Part shown: piece after piece, positions 23,600-34,785 of the stretch
How positions within the stretch are numbered: position 1 is the stretch's first letter
Layout of the letters: every line of letters begins with the position of its first letter
NCBI RefSeq assembly: GCF_005239225.2
Contig: NC_133296.1
Coordinates: 16,433,046 to 16,497,045, forward strand
Length of the DNA stretch: 64,000 nt
From: Populus alba
Taxonomy: Eukaryota; Streptophyta; Magnoliopsida; Malpighiales; Salicaceae
Direction of reading: 5' to 3'
Notes under the pieces: model-generated
Told to the model about the DNA's origin: nothing
What the model saw: only the letters and a program-made list of their open reading frames with translations
Databases searched by the model: none
Translations under genes and position numbers: made by a program

Positions 23600-26327
23600 T
23601 AAAACGTATGCATACATGACTGTAAATCATTCACGTAATGAATTCTTTAATTTTGACCGAAATTTGGCTGGTATTTAGTATTTTGTGTTTTTTAGTTTAT
23701 TCTGGTCTCACCGTTTTTTATATATTGTTTCAATCCTCCTAACAATACAATCCTTATCCAATTTTGTATCCTTAACACTTTGGAGGGATGCTGCTGTGCT
23801 TGCTAGAAAACTTTGACCAAATGAAGATAGCCCTTGTAAAATTGAACCTCGCTAGCCTAGTAGTATTTGGTGAATGACCGATCATCTACCATGAAATATT
23901 GGAATTGATCTTTTCACATGCATGTTTATATGTCCAAATGAGTACATGCGAAAGATATTCATCCACTTTTCTCATTATATACCAGCACCTTTACTTCTCT
24001 TTTTGTGTGAATCATCCATGGAAATTACATGATCATCCAGAACGACAAGTCTTCTTTAAATTTCCCATCTTTGTTATTATATGGGAACCCGCAGTGCATT
24101 TGATCAATGTCCATCGGTCAAAAGATTTGCTGTGTTTATTACGCAAGAGCTGGCTGACCATAAATGAATGGAGCCGCTAGAATTTAACCGAAATCTGGCA
24201 AAGGAGAAATCATGTTCTTTTGTCTTCACCCTCTTTAGCGTTTTGTCTTGTCACTTGCCTCCTCTCCCTTCCTGTTTTTCTCATCGTGTAATCATGATCC
24301 ACAGGACCCCTTTAGCATAGGACGTACAGGAGTTAATTTGTAGCTTCTCTCCTGTTTGTATCAGGGCTGGATGTGAATATGCAGGAGTAGTCTTATTCTC
24401 AAAGTACGATAATGCTAGTTGCAAGTTGCTTTCTGGCTATCCAAACAAACTAGAGATCTTGTGGATGTTTGCTTGACAAGTAGCTGCCAGCAGCATGTCA
24501 CAAATACAAGGACTAAACTGGCTAGACCAGGCATGTAAAATGTGATGTGGTTAGGACTGGGCAGTGAATTTTGTCACCTGAATATTTTTTCGTATTTATG
24601 GATTTTGCCCAGTTGTAAGACTAGCCAGGTTAACCAAACCCTAGGGCAGGCTGGTGGTGTTATCTTGTCAAATGGGTAGGGCTTAAGAAGGGGGTACAAA
24701 CAATGCGCATGAAGGCAGAAACCTGAAGATTCCACCAATCATACAGAAGAAGAAGTCTCGTTTGGTGGTGTTGAGTTGGATGTTGTTTTTGCATTAAACG
24801 CGTTGCCTCGTGGTCTGTCAAAGCGTATGTGGTTGGAACTTGAAGCTAGTTTATGGCCTTATTATTTTAGCCTATTATATGTTGTTTTGTTTCTCCATAA
24901 AATAACATGGCTTATTTTATGGCCAGCGTGAGAGAAGAGAGAGATGGGACTGGTCCCTGGTCCCTGGTCCCTGCCGATTATCAAGTTGCTTCCATGCCAT
25001 CATCCCCCATGTTTAAACCTCCTTGCCCGCTTTAACTGGTCAAGTGCATCATTTTATACGTGTATTTAAATAAAAAAGTATTAACACACCAATATCATAT
25101 TTTTTAAAAAAGAAAAAAACTTAAAAAGAATGTATCTAATATTCTCTCTTCCTTGCAGCTCTCTAGGAGTTGATTTAATGCATCACGTCTTTTTTCGATC
25201 TAATTATCAAGCTGTACATGAAAAATCCGAAATTTCCTGGTGGGTAAGAGGTTTAAAGATCTGACAATAACCAAGTTAAGATTTATTAAGCGTAAAGACC
25301 TGACAACAAGTCACATAAAATAAGGCAGTTCCTTGGGGTGATAAAGGGGTGGAAGTACAATTGAAGTTGATTTTATATTACTCATCGAATTCATGCAAAT
25401 GGGGCGTGTTTTGCTGTCTTCTTGCACTATCTCTTTCTTTCTTAAAAAAAAATTCTTGCATTGCATACGAGGATTGATTTTTGGGTTTTAAATTAAAAAC
25501 ACTTTACTACTACTGCTAAGTACGATTTGTGTCAATTCTTTGTAGTATCTTGTTGTATGGTCCTGGTAGGTATGCATGAGCTCCCAATGCTGCTGCATTT
25601 ATAGTTTTCCAAGTGCATGTTCACGTGTCTATAAGCCATTTGATTGATTCCGAAATCCAAAATTGCCTTTATTAACTTTTAAAATCCATCACCACCAGTA
25701 AAAAGAGCATCGGGGTTTATAACTGGAACCAACCTTTGGAAATTATATATGTTCAAGGACAATCTAACGTGTGCGCTTTGTTTTGTCTGGCTTCCTGTAA
25801 TATTTCGGGAAACACAACTTTATAAAAAGCAAGTTAGGTTTTTTCGCCTTTTGCTCTCTATTCAAGATCTTAATGTGAATATTGGCTGATCTGATCCGAT
25901 ACTGATATGATATCATCCTTGTCTCAATCCAAGTCTATGGGTTCTTAATTACATGTTTTTAGGCTTGATCTAAGGAGAACAGATTGTAGCTACAACCAAG
26001 GAGAGATATCAGGACATGTATCTATATATGGAGGCATACATGTAATCCTATATAGACATTTAACACGTACGTACATATGAATGAATGAAGAGAAACTCTC
26101 TCTGTTCAACTCATTATCTCTTTGGTAGATGAGGTTCAATGTGTGTTTTTCTAATCTTGGTCTAATCCTTTCAGAACGCGTTAACTGGTCACTAGTTTTC
26201 CTTGCTATCGAAATCGAATACACCACTCCAGACTCTCTCTATTATAAAAAATACAAGTAAAACAGAAACTTACTGATCAAATGAAGCCGGGAAAAAAAAA
26301 AAACTTGATGCCTAGGTATTACTGACC
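23600..26327. other. intergenic region, no gene recognised
   Basis: Moderately AT-rich, single-copy looking, with short open frames lacking domains. A triple CTGGTCC repeat occurs near 24950-24973. The end nearest 26327 is the 3' flank of the PADRE gene. Confidence 0.5.
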
Positions 26328-26828
26328 TTACGGATCTTCTTCTAGAGAGCGAAGCTCGGGTATGGGATGTAGGGCTGGCCTCCACGATGAGGATTTCTGG
26401 TACTCAACGTCACAAGCGTTCAGCACTACAATCTGACCCCAGTTCAGCCGCGGCCCAATATCTTCATTATCGTTAGTGCCAGGTGAACAATCTGACGGCA
26501 TCTTCTTGTGGTGGGTAGATTGGGGACCTGCAGCCCCTCTTGAACGTGCCAACCTCATTAGACCGTCGAGGGTGTCCTTGTCTATAGCTTGCTGGCCTTC
26601 TTCAACCAGGAAGTATAGCCCATTACAGCGAAGCTCAATAGAATCCGGCAGTACCAGTAGCGATTGGTCTGACCTGCATCTTAGTATCATATTACGTGGG
26701 TTAGATGCTAGGATCTCTTTAACGTGTGTGCCTTCCTTGATTTTCATCACCTGACCATTTTGTTTGATAACAAGGACATGCCTCCCTGATTCCCCTGAGG
26801 CACAGGGGCACGAAACGGAGCCGCCCAT
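26328..26828 (-). CDS. PADRE (DUF4228) domain protein
   Basis: Single-exon gene for 166 aa. The N-terminus MGGSVSCPCASG has Gly2 followed by Ser6 and two nearby cysteines (C7, C9), which fits N-myristoylation plus palmitoylation and so membrane attachment (prediction). Residues 16-85 contain the PADRE core: a hydrophobic strand HVLVIKQNGQVMKIKEGT, then VKEILASNP, then a second half with LLVLPDSIELRCNGLYFLV. The C-terminal half is Ser/Pro/basic-rich and probably disordered, with a WGQIVVLN block (about 130-137) and a Trp-Arg-Pro-Ala-Leu motif near the end. PADRE proteins form a large plant-only family often induced by pathogens and stress; biochemical role unknown. Full length for the family. 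It has no close gene neighbours. Confidence 0.88.
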   Translation of the reverse strand: MGGSVSCPCASGESGRHVLVIKQNGQVMKIKEGTHVKEILASNPRNMILRCRSDQSLLVLPDSIELRCNGLYFLVEEGQQAIDKDTLDGLMRLARSRGAAGPQSTHHKKMPSDCSPGTNDNEDIGPRLNWGQIVVLNACDVEYQKSSSWRPALHPIPELRSLEEDP

Positions 26829-29583
26829 AATTTTCGAACCTTATTATTTACCTCCATCCTTTGTTTTACGTGTCGTTTATGTAAGGGCGAATGTGTTGGT
26901 AGTTTTGGGTATGGACAAAATGCTTGTAGGAGAAATCAAGGAACTTCTGGATACCAAATTTAAATTGCATGCCAAGTGTGTTTTTTTGTCTGTTGGAATG
27001 ATTGATTTATGAGTATAATCAACGAAATTCCACCAAATTTATTTATGAAATGCCATTTTCTTAGTGGCATTTGTTGACATGCTAGCTGTTACAACAAGAG
27101 GAGCAATAACTCAATCGGAGCTTCATGCATGGAGAATTCTGTATAAACAAAGAGATAATTACCTCCTCATAATTCTTTGTTTTGAGAACCATTTTCACTT
27201 AGCACCTCGTGTTTTGGTAAGTTGTGGTTCCCATCTTAATAAGATAAAATAAAATAAAATAGGATTGAATAAAAATGCATGATTTTTTTTGGACCGAAAC
27301 CTTCTTGGGATAAGCTTGGTTATATATATAGGCATCCCCATAAAAAGATGAGGGTTGCAGATAAGCAAGATTACAGGAGGGAATTCAAAAATATAAAGAG
27401 AATGAGGAATTAGTATTCGCAACTAGTTAGTCCAGTTTATGATATGAACAAGGTATTTGTCTATTAAATAATTCATTATTGCAAAGGTTATTTGATTATA
27501 TTTTCATTAAGAATTAACTCAATTTTTTATAGCTAACCACATGTTTTTAAGGTAAGATGGAAAGTAAGATTACAAGAAAATAAAGGACGGAAAGGGAGAA
27601 GTCTTCAAAATACAAAGTGTAGAGTGTAATTCAAAATAGAGGATAAAAGGGGTAATTAATTCATATAAGTAAACTTTATATATGAACACATGTCAAAATC
27701 ATATTATTATTAAGAGACTTAATCATTAATTTATCATTAATAAAATACCACACTCTACCGTTAATTAATTAACGAAGCGAAATTGCAGGGTGTGGCAAGC
27801 TATCACATGCATTGAGAAATGTCGCAAGGATATTTATTTAGAACAAATTAAGAAATTCCCTCAAGAACATCTGGATGGATGATCCCTTTCTAGAAAAGGC
27901 AAGTGAAAAATGCACGCAAGAGGTTGATAACTTGATATAGATTTATGTTTCCGTGAAATGAACTCCTTCCTTTTGTCTTTATATTCAAGTAAAGATTCGA
28001 AAATGGGATCCTTCCAGCATCTATCCTGTTTCGTTCACACTACCAGAAGCCAAAAAAAAAAAAAAGATTCTACCCAGGGGGTAATATTTTTCACATAGAA
28101 TTAGCTAGGCATGCCTCCCAGACATGTACACACACTATGCTAATACGCCTCGGACTAAATCTTTTTTGAACACAAAAACAATATTCAAGTTCCAGTGAAA
28201 TTTTTTGATATTATCATTAAATCTGTATCAATAAATCACACTTGAAACCTCTGAAATCTGGTTCAATAAGTCACACTTGAAACTTCCAACTCAGTCTTTT
28301 GCGAATTCCCTGCTTTTTAATTAAATTATATAAAAATTATTTTTGTGATATAATTAACTTGATGAATTTTAAATTACAAAAAATAAAAAAAACAAAGACT
28401 AGACATACAAGTTTAAAAGCAACCTAGATGACATCAAAAATGAATTTGACTTTTTAAAAAAATTTGAAGCTCATATTATTTTTTTAACATTGATACGATG
28501 ATATATTGTCCGGTTAATCTTTCTTAACTTGACAAATCAATGACTTGGGTTGTTAATTCTAATAGGTTCAAATATTTTTTATTTATTTTAATTGCATGAT
28601 AAAAAATTAAAGATCAATTCAAAAAACCCAACGCTAAAGGTTTTCTATTTGAAAAAAAAAAGAAAAGAGTCAAATTAGGTGTGTATGTCTAAGTAACCCA
28701 ACATATTAGGACTTTGAAAAAAGCCATCATTATAAAACTCTTCTCGTTGAACTTGTTAACACCAAGTTTGATAATTTTTTGTTCTTGGTACCTTGAGAAT
28801 CAATTATTTTCTCTCTTTCTTAGTTTCTAAATAACTTTCTTTTTATCCTTTTAACCTAAGAACTGAAAAATAATCAAAATAAATTTTTAAAAAATTGTCG
28901 TTAATTTAAAATGAGCCATGTATATTATTCTTGTTTTCATTTAGAAGTTAATTTCATATAACATATAATGATGCAATTGATAAAAAAAGCTTGAATGTTT
29001 TTTTTTTTAAAAAAACTGACGGGTGATAAATTGTTCATGTGAATTGTGAACTCAATTCAGTGTTTTTTTTTTTTGTAATTATTCATGTACAAGCTAGGAA
29101 ACTGATAATATATTTTGATTAAAAAAGAGGGGATAATATACATTAGTTAAATAAATAAAAAGAAAGACGAGGCTAATTAATATATACATTCCATGGACAA
29201 TACCGCGTGTCTTACTAGTTGCATGTAATCTCGTTAAAGGAATAGGAATTAGGGTAAGAATGGATCTGTATTATTAATTTAGAAAAGGTGAATTACTATT
29301 ATTGTTGCTGTTGTTGAGTTGGAAGGAAGGAAGGGGCAAAAGCATTGCTATTTTCTAGGAGTCCATTTTGTCTCCACTACACTTTCCCTCTCTACTGCAC
29401 TTGTTGTAGTGCTCCTGCAGGTTTCATCAGTGCTACTCCAACATTCCATCGATCCCACAGGCTTGATGCATGGCTGGAAGTGCTAGCCTAGCTGATAATT
29501 AAGCATCAGCTTGAGCTGACCAGAATGAAAACCAAACAGGAGAGACCAACCATCAAGACGATCGAGCTGAGTGAAAAGAAATG

Positions 29584-29586
<3 letters not shown>
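26829..29586. other. intergenic region, AT-rich
   Basis: The first 200 bp is the promoter side of the PADRE gene. The rest has only short open frames and homopolymer runs; no element ends or RNAs were found. Confidence 0.5.

Positions 29587-29633
<47 letters not shown>
29587..29633. repeat. (GA)n microsatellite
   Basis: About 47 bp of uninterrupted GA dinucleotides. Confidence 0.95.
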
Positions 29634-29634
<1 letters not shown>

Positions 29635-29699
29635 AAGCAACCTCTGGACCTGTTGGGATTCACCCAACATGCAGTCAACCTCTCTCTTAACCAGCACGC

Positions 29700-30403
29700 A
29701 CCGGAGCCCCTACAAATATTGACCTCTCAATTGAAGAGCCAGATCAGGGTCAAGCTCCTGCCTATCCACCAAGGTTGATTGTTGAGTTTTCGAAAAGAAC
29801 GGACCTCTGGACTCTTCTTGATGGGCAGCATACATTCCAGTAAGAGGGAAATAACCTGATGGTGTTTGTGAATTTCAATTTTGGAAAGCACTAATTTGCC
29901 TGAGAGTTGCGATAAGAAGATCCATATTGCCATTGGTGCCCCTCATTTTTGCTTCTGAAGAGCCACAAGCATCCACATTTTTGCTTTTGTTGACAGCTCT
30001 CTCTCCCATCAAAGCAAATTTATGCTTCCATCGTTGTTGGGGTGAGCTCTAACCCCTTGCAGAGAATTACGAGTAGGAACCATTCCTCCAGTATTACAAC
30101 CATTCACACCTCCATTGGGACAGACCGTCTTTACTTTATAAGAAACAGGTGAGATAGAATTGAAACTGTTGTGAGGCATACAACCATCATTAACACTGGT
30201 CAGACGAGAGGACTGTCAAGTGCGGTTGATATAGGTTCTAAAGAATCTGTATTCTTGCTAAAAGAGGTTGGCATCCGGGACAGGAAATTTGGAGTTTCAA
30301 TTGAAGCTGTTGATCCCAAATCTTTAACAAATTGCATTAGACTTTCGATGTATCGGAACCTGCAGTATCGAATCACACCAATCAGCCTAAGGAGGTTATG
30401 CAA
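29700..30403 (-). pseudogene. decayed gene fragment, possibly of a bromodomain protein
   Basis: On the minus strand several protein-like stretches lie in order but in shifting frames. After a possible acceptor (TGCAG, near 30364) comes FRYIESLMQFVKDLGSTA and a Ser/Thr-rich stretch to about 30200. Then, in another frame, PHNSFNSISPVSYKVKTVCP and GGMVPTRNSLQGVRAHPNN. Then, after a stop, a stretch ending GRQELDPDLALQL-type sequence (read as VDRQELDPDLALQL) and a stop near 29735. The SLMQF-KDLG pattern and the PDLALQL terminus recall plant bromodomain-containing proteins; this is a weak, memory-based resemblance. At least one in-frame stop and two frame changes argue for a pseudogene or relict. 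Confidence 0.35.
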
Positions 30404-30479
30404 CGAAAATGATGGAATTTCAAAGATTATATATAATCAGCATTGGCTTGGGACACTCGAAATTAACTGGACTTGAAGA

Positions 30480-32059
30480 ACTTCACATTTAAGTTTTAGA
30501 AGAAATGGATGAACTGAGGATTCTATTTCCCCAAGCCAAGATAATTGTTAATAAAATTAGGATTTTTGCTCTTATTTGTTAACAGCGACAAGGACGCATG
30601 GTTCTGAACCCACAAACAAACACTTGCATTTCATTTTTGTGATCTTTCAAACAATTTATGTTCCCTTTTTCTACATTTTCCTGCCTTATCCAGAAGAACT
30701 TCAAAAGGTCAGGAATGGAAGCAAATAATGTCTGCATTGTTTTACAGGTAGATCAGGTCAATTCTTGTGTGCGTGCTGTATCAAATCATGCTTGATAGCT
30801 GTGGTTTTAAATATTTTGCATGTCCTGTTCCTTCGTGCGCGCACATAATTGGGTGCATTTGTGTCGACATATGTACTGTGTTGCTTTCTCAACATTATAC
30901 GATGAACTTACAGGGGTAAGTAGTTTTGGGGCATTATGGTCTGCATAAACTATCGACCCATTGCCATTGACAGAGGAAGTTCGTTCGAGGCATGTATGTC
31001 ACAAGCCTAACAGTTTCAAAGGAGTCTAAATTTCTACCTTCTCTTTAGCCCGTTCAATGCAAGTAGAAGACATATAGTGTTAGCTTCCTTTCACTCTATA
31101 TAAGCAGATGGGGTTAGAGATAAATGCATGTGTAGCAGTGCTAAAGAAAACAACGAGAAGGGTTTGCAAGTTTATTCAAATTTTCAAGGCAGAAATTCAT
31201 GAAATTCTGGTCTCCACAGTAAGTTAATGAACATGAATTTATGGAATCATTTTCCAGTGCATGAATCCACATCCGACGATCCTTACCAGAATATGTATGT
31301 TACTTAAATTATCTTCAAAGGTGCTTTTGTAATATTGACAACATCCAAATGGTTGTTCAAGCACGTCAAGTCAATAAAGAAGGAGCAGTTGTAGATCATT
31401 TCATCTCTTACCAGAGGGTTCAGACGTTTTGAAGAAAGGTGTGTTTGGGTAGCTCTCTTTAGAAAGGGGTTGTTTAGTGAAGCACCACCTCCGGCCCCAA
31501 CAAATTTAGCAAGCTTATTCAGTATACTTCCAGCTTCGCCCTAGCCTTTTTTAGCAGGACATCTTCTCATCTCGGAGTGTTCCCGCTCAAATTTCTCTGG
31601 TTCAGTTCTCAGAGAGTTTTGAAGACCTGCAGAGCCAGTTCACTTAGAGCACGAGCCCGGAAACCTCAATGTTGCATTAATTGAGATGCCTAATATCTTC
31701 TTTTACTATCATGCTACCATTTTGCAAAATAAAAACTTTCAACTCTACCTCTGTATAATACAAAGTTGTCGATGAATTAAATTTAATTGCCTTGCTGGAT
31801 ATGAGAAACACATCATGCTGCAGAATAATTCAAAGAAATCGAGATCTTCCTATGATATTGACTGAACAAATGCAGATAAGAATCTGTTTTTCACAAACTG
31901 ACCTGCAGGCTTGTTTACTTTCAATAATTGGAAAACTACATATATAAAACAATGTTGGTGGGATTCTAGAGAGGCGAAAAAAGAAACAAAAACACATCTA
32001 CACAATCTATGAGACAAGATAATATGAACCAAGAAAGACTGCATAACAAGAAAGATCAA
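30480..32059. other. relict-rich intergenic DNA
   Basis: No intact gene. A protein-like minus-strand patch near 31450-31670 (for example FEREHSEMRRCPAKK, then ILNKLAKFVGAGGGASLNNP) is interrupted by a stop and may belong to the same decayed gene as 29700-30403. Confidence 0.4.
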
Positions 32060-32534
32060 AGCCAGGCCATAAAATCACATCTTCTAGTCATACCTTGTTT
32101 TGCAAAACCATCACCCATATGGTGAGCATTGCGCGGAACATGAGAGAAAGACACCGAGTCCAAATGTGAAGAAAATCTAGATACAATGATGAAAAGAGCG
32201 TGAAATCTCCATGGTCAATTAAGTGGCTTATTTATCCAGTTAACCACAACAGCAGAATCAGATTCAAAGATGAACTTTCCTCCAATAAAATCATCTCACG
32301 AAGAAGATAGTTCAAGAGCTTTAATATCATACCTAGCAACTCAGCTTCATTTGAATCTTTAATCCCAACAGGAGCAGAGAAAAAACCCAGAACCAAACCT
32401 TTATGATTGTGAAGAACCCCTCCAATACCAGCAAGTCTAGGTTTCCCAATAGAAGAACCATCAACATTCCATTTTAGCACATGAGATTTAGGGGGAAACC
32501 ATGAAATGATAGCTAGATCTTGTTGTTTGACCAT
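32060..32534 (-). pseudogene. LINE-type RNase H (RVT_3) domain fragment
   Basis: Minus-strand sequence reads a plant non-LTR-retrotransposon RNase H domain in two frames. The first half (32534 to about 32310) has VLKWNVDGSSIGKPRLAGIG, with the first catalytic Asp, and SNEAELLGM, with the catalytic Glu. After a frame shift near 32300 the second frame reads GKFIFESDSAVVVNWINKP, with the next catalytic Asp, then a stop. A third frame reads HVPRNAHHMGDGFAKQGM, the usual C-terminal end of the domain. No reverse transcriptase or endonuclease is nearby, so this is a truncated, dead copy or an isolated RVT_3 relict. Confidence 0.75.
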
Positions 32535-33126
32535 CGAACCAAACCATCAGTAGATAGGTAAAGTCAAGAGCACAAAAAGAAAAATCAGAGAATAAAGCAG
32601 TCAGGTTGAAAACTTGGATATTCCTTTAGTAGAGGATAAAAGCAGAAGCTGGGGAACCTGTACTACAACGTAATTACATTGCAGGGAAGCACCATGAAAG
32701 AAAAGAGGATGATGGCCTTTTTTTATTTTGGAGCATTACCTGAAATTGCTCCAGACTTGTATACATTCCTTACTGAAGTTCGGCCCTTGTGGTTCCAAAA
32801 TCTTTGACTCTTCAATGATGTTGTAATAGCCAATAACCTCTAAAAGAAACAAACACTATTAACGTCATCGTGGATAGGAAGAGAGCGAGTTGTTTCAGGT
32901 CTACGTGCACGGTGAACAAGAACCAACTACCAACCTCATCAGGGTCAATTGGTTGTGCAAATATCTCTGATCTGTCTGGATCCCCCGTGTCAGAAGAAAT
33001 GTTGAGATAACAAAAACCGGACCCTTTTCATATGATCATCTATGTGATTCAAGCAGTGGAGTCGGCTCTTTTCTTTGCTTAAAGCACACAAATGAATGCT
33101 ATCAAGACAATCACCCTTTTAGGATG
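32535..33126. other. intergenic, no gene recognised
   Basis: Nothing supportable between the RNase H relict and the small membrane ORF. Confidence 0.5.
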
Positions 33127-33423
33127 TCAAGGATAAATTCCAGTTTTGATCAAAGCATCATCATCATCATCATCATCTTTAGGGTTTTCATCTTCCCGCG
33201 AACAGATAAATGCAAGTGATGAATTCGTGGAAACTTTAGGATTGGATTGGACTGGACTTTCCTTAACTGTGTCTACCAGGCTTGATTGTTTTTGACAAGC
33301 TAGTCTCCTGTCAGAACAAGGCTCTTTAATGCTTAAATTTGTATATAATTTAAATAAAGAAAAATATGCAATTATAAAAATTGTTAGAAAGACAAGTAAG
33401 CGCAGTTTGGAATTGTCTATCAA
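33127..33423 (-). CDS. hypothetical small membrane protein ORF
   Basis: 98-aa frame from an ATG. A strongly hydrophobic stretch at residues 9-27 (LLVFLTIFIIAYFSLFKLY) after a short basic N-terminus looks like a signal anchor. A Ser/Asn/Lys-rich middle follows, then an Asp run (DDDDDDD) coded by an ATC/CAT trinucleotide repeat. No known domain. It could be the first exon of a type II Golgi protein, a small gene, or chance; no splice partner was found. Confidence 0.28.
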   Translation of the reverse strand: MIDNSKLRLLVFLTIFIIAYFSLFKLYTNLSIKEPCSDRRLACQKQSSLVDTVKESPVQSNPKVSTNSSLAFICSREDENPKDDDDDDDALIKTGIYP

Positions 33424-33962
33424 AATAATTTTTTTTTATAATTTTTAAGAATTATTTTTAATATTTATATATTAAAATAATCTGAAAATATAAAAAATTA
33501 TTTCAAAAACAAAATTTAAATTTTAAAAAAACACAATGCAAACCATATTTCAAATACTCAATCACCTTGCTTGGTTTTTATTTTTTAGTTTGGATTTAAT
33601 AGCATGGATTAGCTTGGAATTGGCTCTTTTTTCTTATTATTTATATATCTTGCTCACCTTAAAGTGTAGAGGGGAGTTTCACCATTAGTGGAGGGGCTGA
33701 CACTAGAAGTGATTGATCTGATATTGATGAAGAAGTATGGAACAACAAGAGAGAAAAGTGATGTTGCCCTACATAAAAAAATATGTGCGCGCGCATAAAG
33801 TGATATGTTGGACAACCTAATGTAAATATGTGAGGTTGTAGTGTCTAACCATGACTTTTTAGAAATATTTATAATGAATTATTGAAACGTGTATCCCTTT
33901 ATTATTTTGTGTGTAATAGCTAACGTATAAGATTTGGTCTAAGATAGTTAGTTCAGACTATG
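33424..33962. other. AT-rich intergenic DNA with MITE-like core
   Basis: 33435-33560 resembles the AT-rich interior of the MITEs at 2.4 kb. No gene. Confidence 0.4.
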
Positions 33963-33971
33963 ATCAAATGC

Positions 33972-33974
<3 letters not shown>
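33963..33974. repeat. left target-site duplication of SINE copy 2
   Basis: ATCAAATGCCCT, identical to 34195-34206; bases outside the match differ. Confidence 0.9.
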
Positions 33975-34012
<38 letters not shown>

Positions 34013-34194
34013 ACTAGGGTGTTCGGGCCAGCTTGCGCGCACCACAACTAATCCCCGGGCCCACTGAACATCCTGCAAGCCCAGTGGACAAGTAAAACAC
34101 CGCGGGGGTGACAGGGTACACAGAGAGAGTCGAACCCGGGACGTTCGCAAGAATTGAACTTGCAGTTGACCACAACAGCTAGGCCCTTAAGTGT
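33975..34194 (-). mobile_element. tRNA-derived SINE (Au-SINE-like) with 12-bp target-site duplication
   Basis: On the minus strand: a tRNA-like head with an A-box-like stretch (TAGCTGTTGTGGTCAAC), a canonical B box GGTTCGACTC, a body with GTGCGCGCAAGCTGGCCC, then an A tail of about 34 nt (a T run at about 33976-34009 on the plus strand). Perfect 12-bp duplications flank it. The long clean tail and exact duplication indicate a younger insertion than copy 1 at 574-773. Transcribed by RNA polymerase III and mobilised by a LINE in trans (family knowledge). Confidence 0.9.
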
Positions 34195-34206
34195 ATCAAA
34201 TGCCCT
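34195..34206. repeat. right target-site duplication of SINE copy 2
   Basis: ATCAAATGCCCT, matching 33963-33974. Confidence 0.9.
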
Positions 34207-34777
34207 TTTTGGTTTGGGCTGTGGGATGGAAATCAAACTGCCCAAACAATGGAGAGGGGAAGAATCTTTTAAGTGTTTAGGCCTAGCTTAAGTACTGGGG
34301 AGTTGATGTAGCTAGGCTAGTAGAAAGGAAAGGTTATTAGTAGTTAGGTGTTAAAATAACTTAACTAGATGGAGATCTATCATTAATAGATCATGCAGGT
34401 AGCCTAGCAGATATATTTATAGACCGATAGGACAAAACTAAACCTAATCTCAAAAAAAAACTCTATCGCAGTATACCAACAAAACAACATTAAAAAATCA
34501 TAACTTTTGATTCGACTATTGAATCAAGCTCTAATATTTCTAAGAGATTTTCAAGGTCTAGTTCTATAAGAAATCTAATTGTTGTAACCAACCAAGCTGT
34601 GTAAGACTCTCAAATTAGGCACTGAAGACTATATTTAAGTCAATTGTTATTTTTCCTTGATATTTATAGATTTTGTGTTATTTCTGGATTTTTTGTTACT
34701 TTTCCTTTTTGTTTTTAGAGATTATGATTTTTCTTCCTTGTTAAGGTTAGTTTTAGACCTATTTAAAGACTAGTAAA
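34207..34777. other. intergenic, no gene recognised
   Basis: Spacer between SINE copy 2 and the hAT element. Confidence 0.5.
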
Positions 34778-34785
34778 CTTCATAT
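34778..34785. repeat. left 8-bp target-site duplication of hAT element
   Basis: CTTCATAT. Confidence 0.9.

Larger units (their letters stand above)
21998..23600 (+). ncRNA. MIR319: pri-miR319 primary transcript (approximate limits)
   Basis: The limits are inferred: the 5' end from the TATA box, the 3' end placed loosely beyond the foldback. A GT donor (GTAAGC at 22181) follows a short leader, which suggests that the 5' part may be spliced as in many plant MIR genes; I could not fix an acceptor. A (CT)n tract lies at about 22768-22789 between leader and hairpin. There is no protein-coding gene on either strand across this interval. The product is processed in the nucleus by DCL1 and loaded on AGO1 (family knowledge). 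Confidence 0.6.

Noticed and set aside
24935..24960. miR156-like GAGAGAAGAGAGAGA stretch
   Set aside because: No matching miR156 core and no complementary arm nearby; simple purine-rich sequence.
29506..29697. Minus-strand ORF with a Leu-Ser repeat, and its plus-strand mirror with Arg-Glu repeat
   Set aside because: Both are translations of the (GA)n microsatellite.
33953..34245. Open frames across the SINE, one with poly-Lys
   Set aside because: They are translations of the SINE body and its A tail, not genes.
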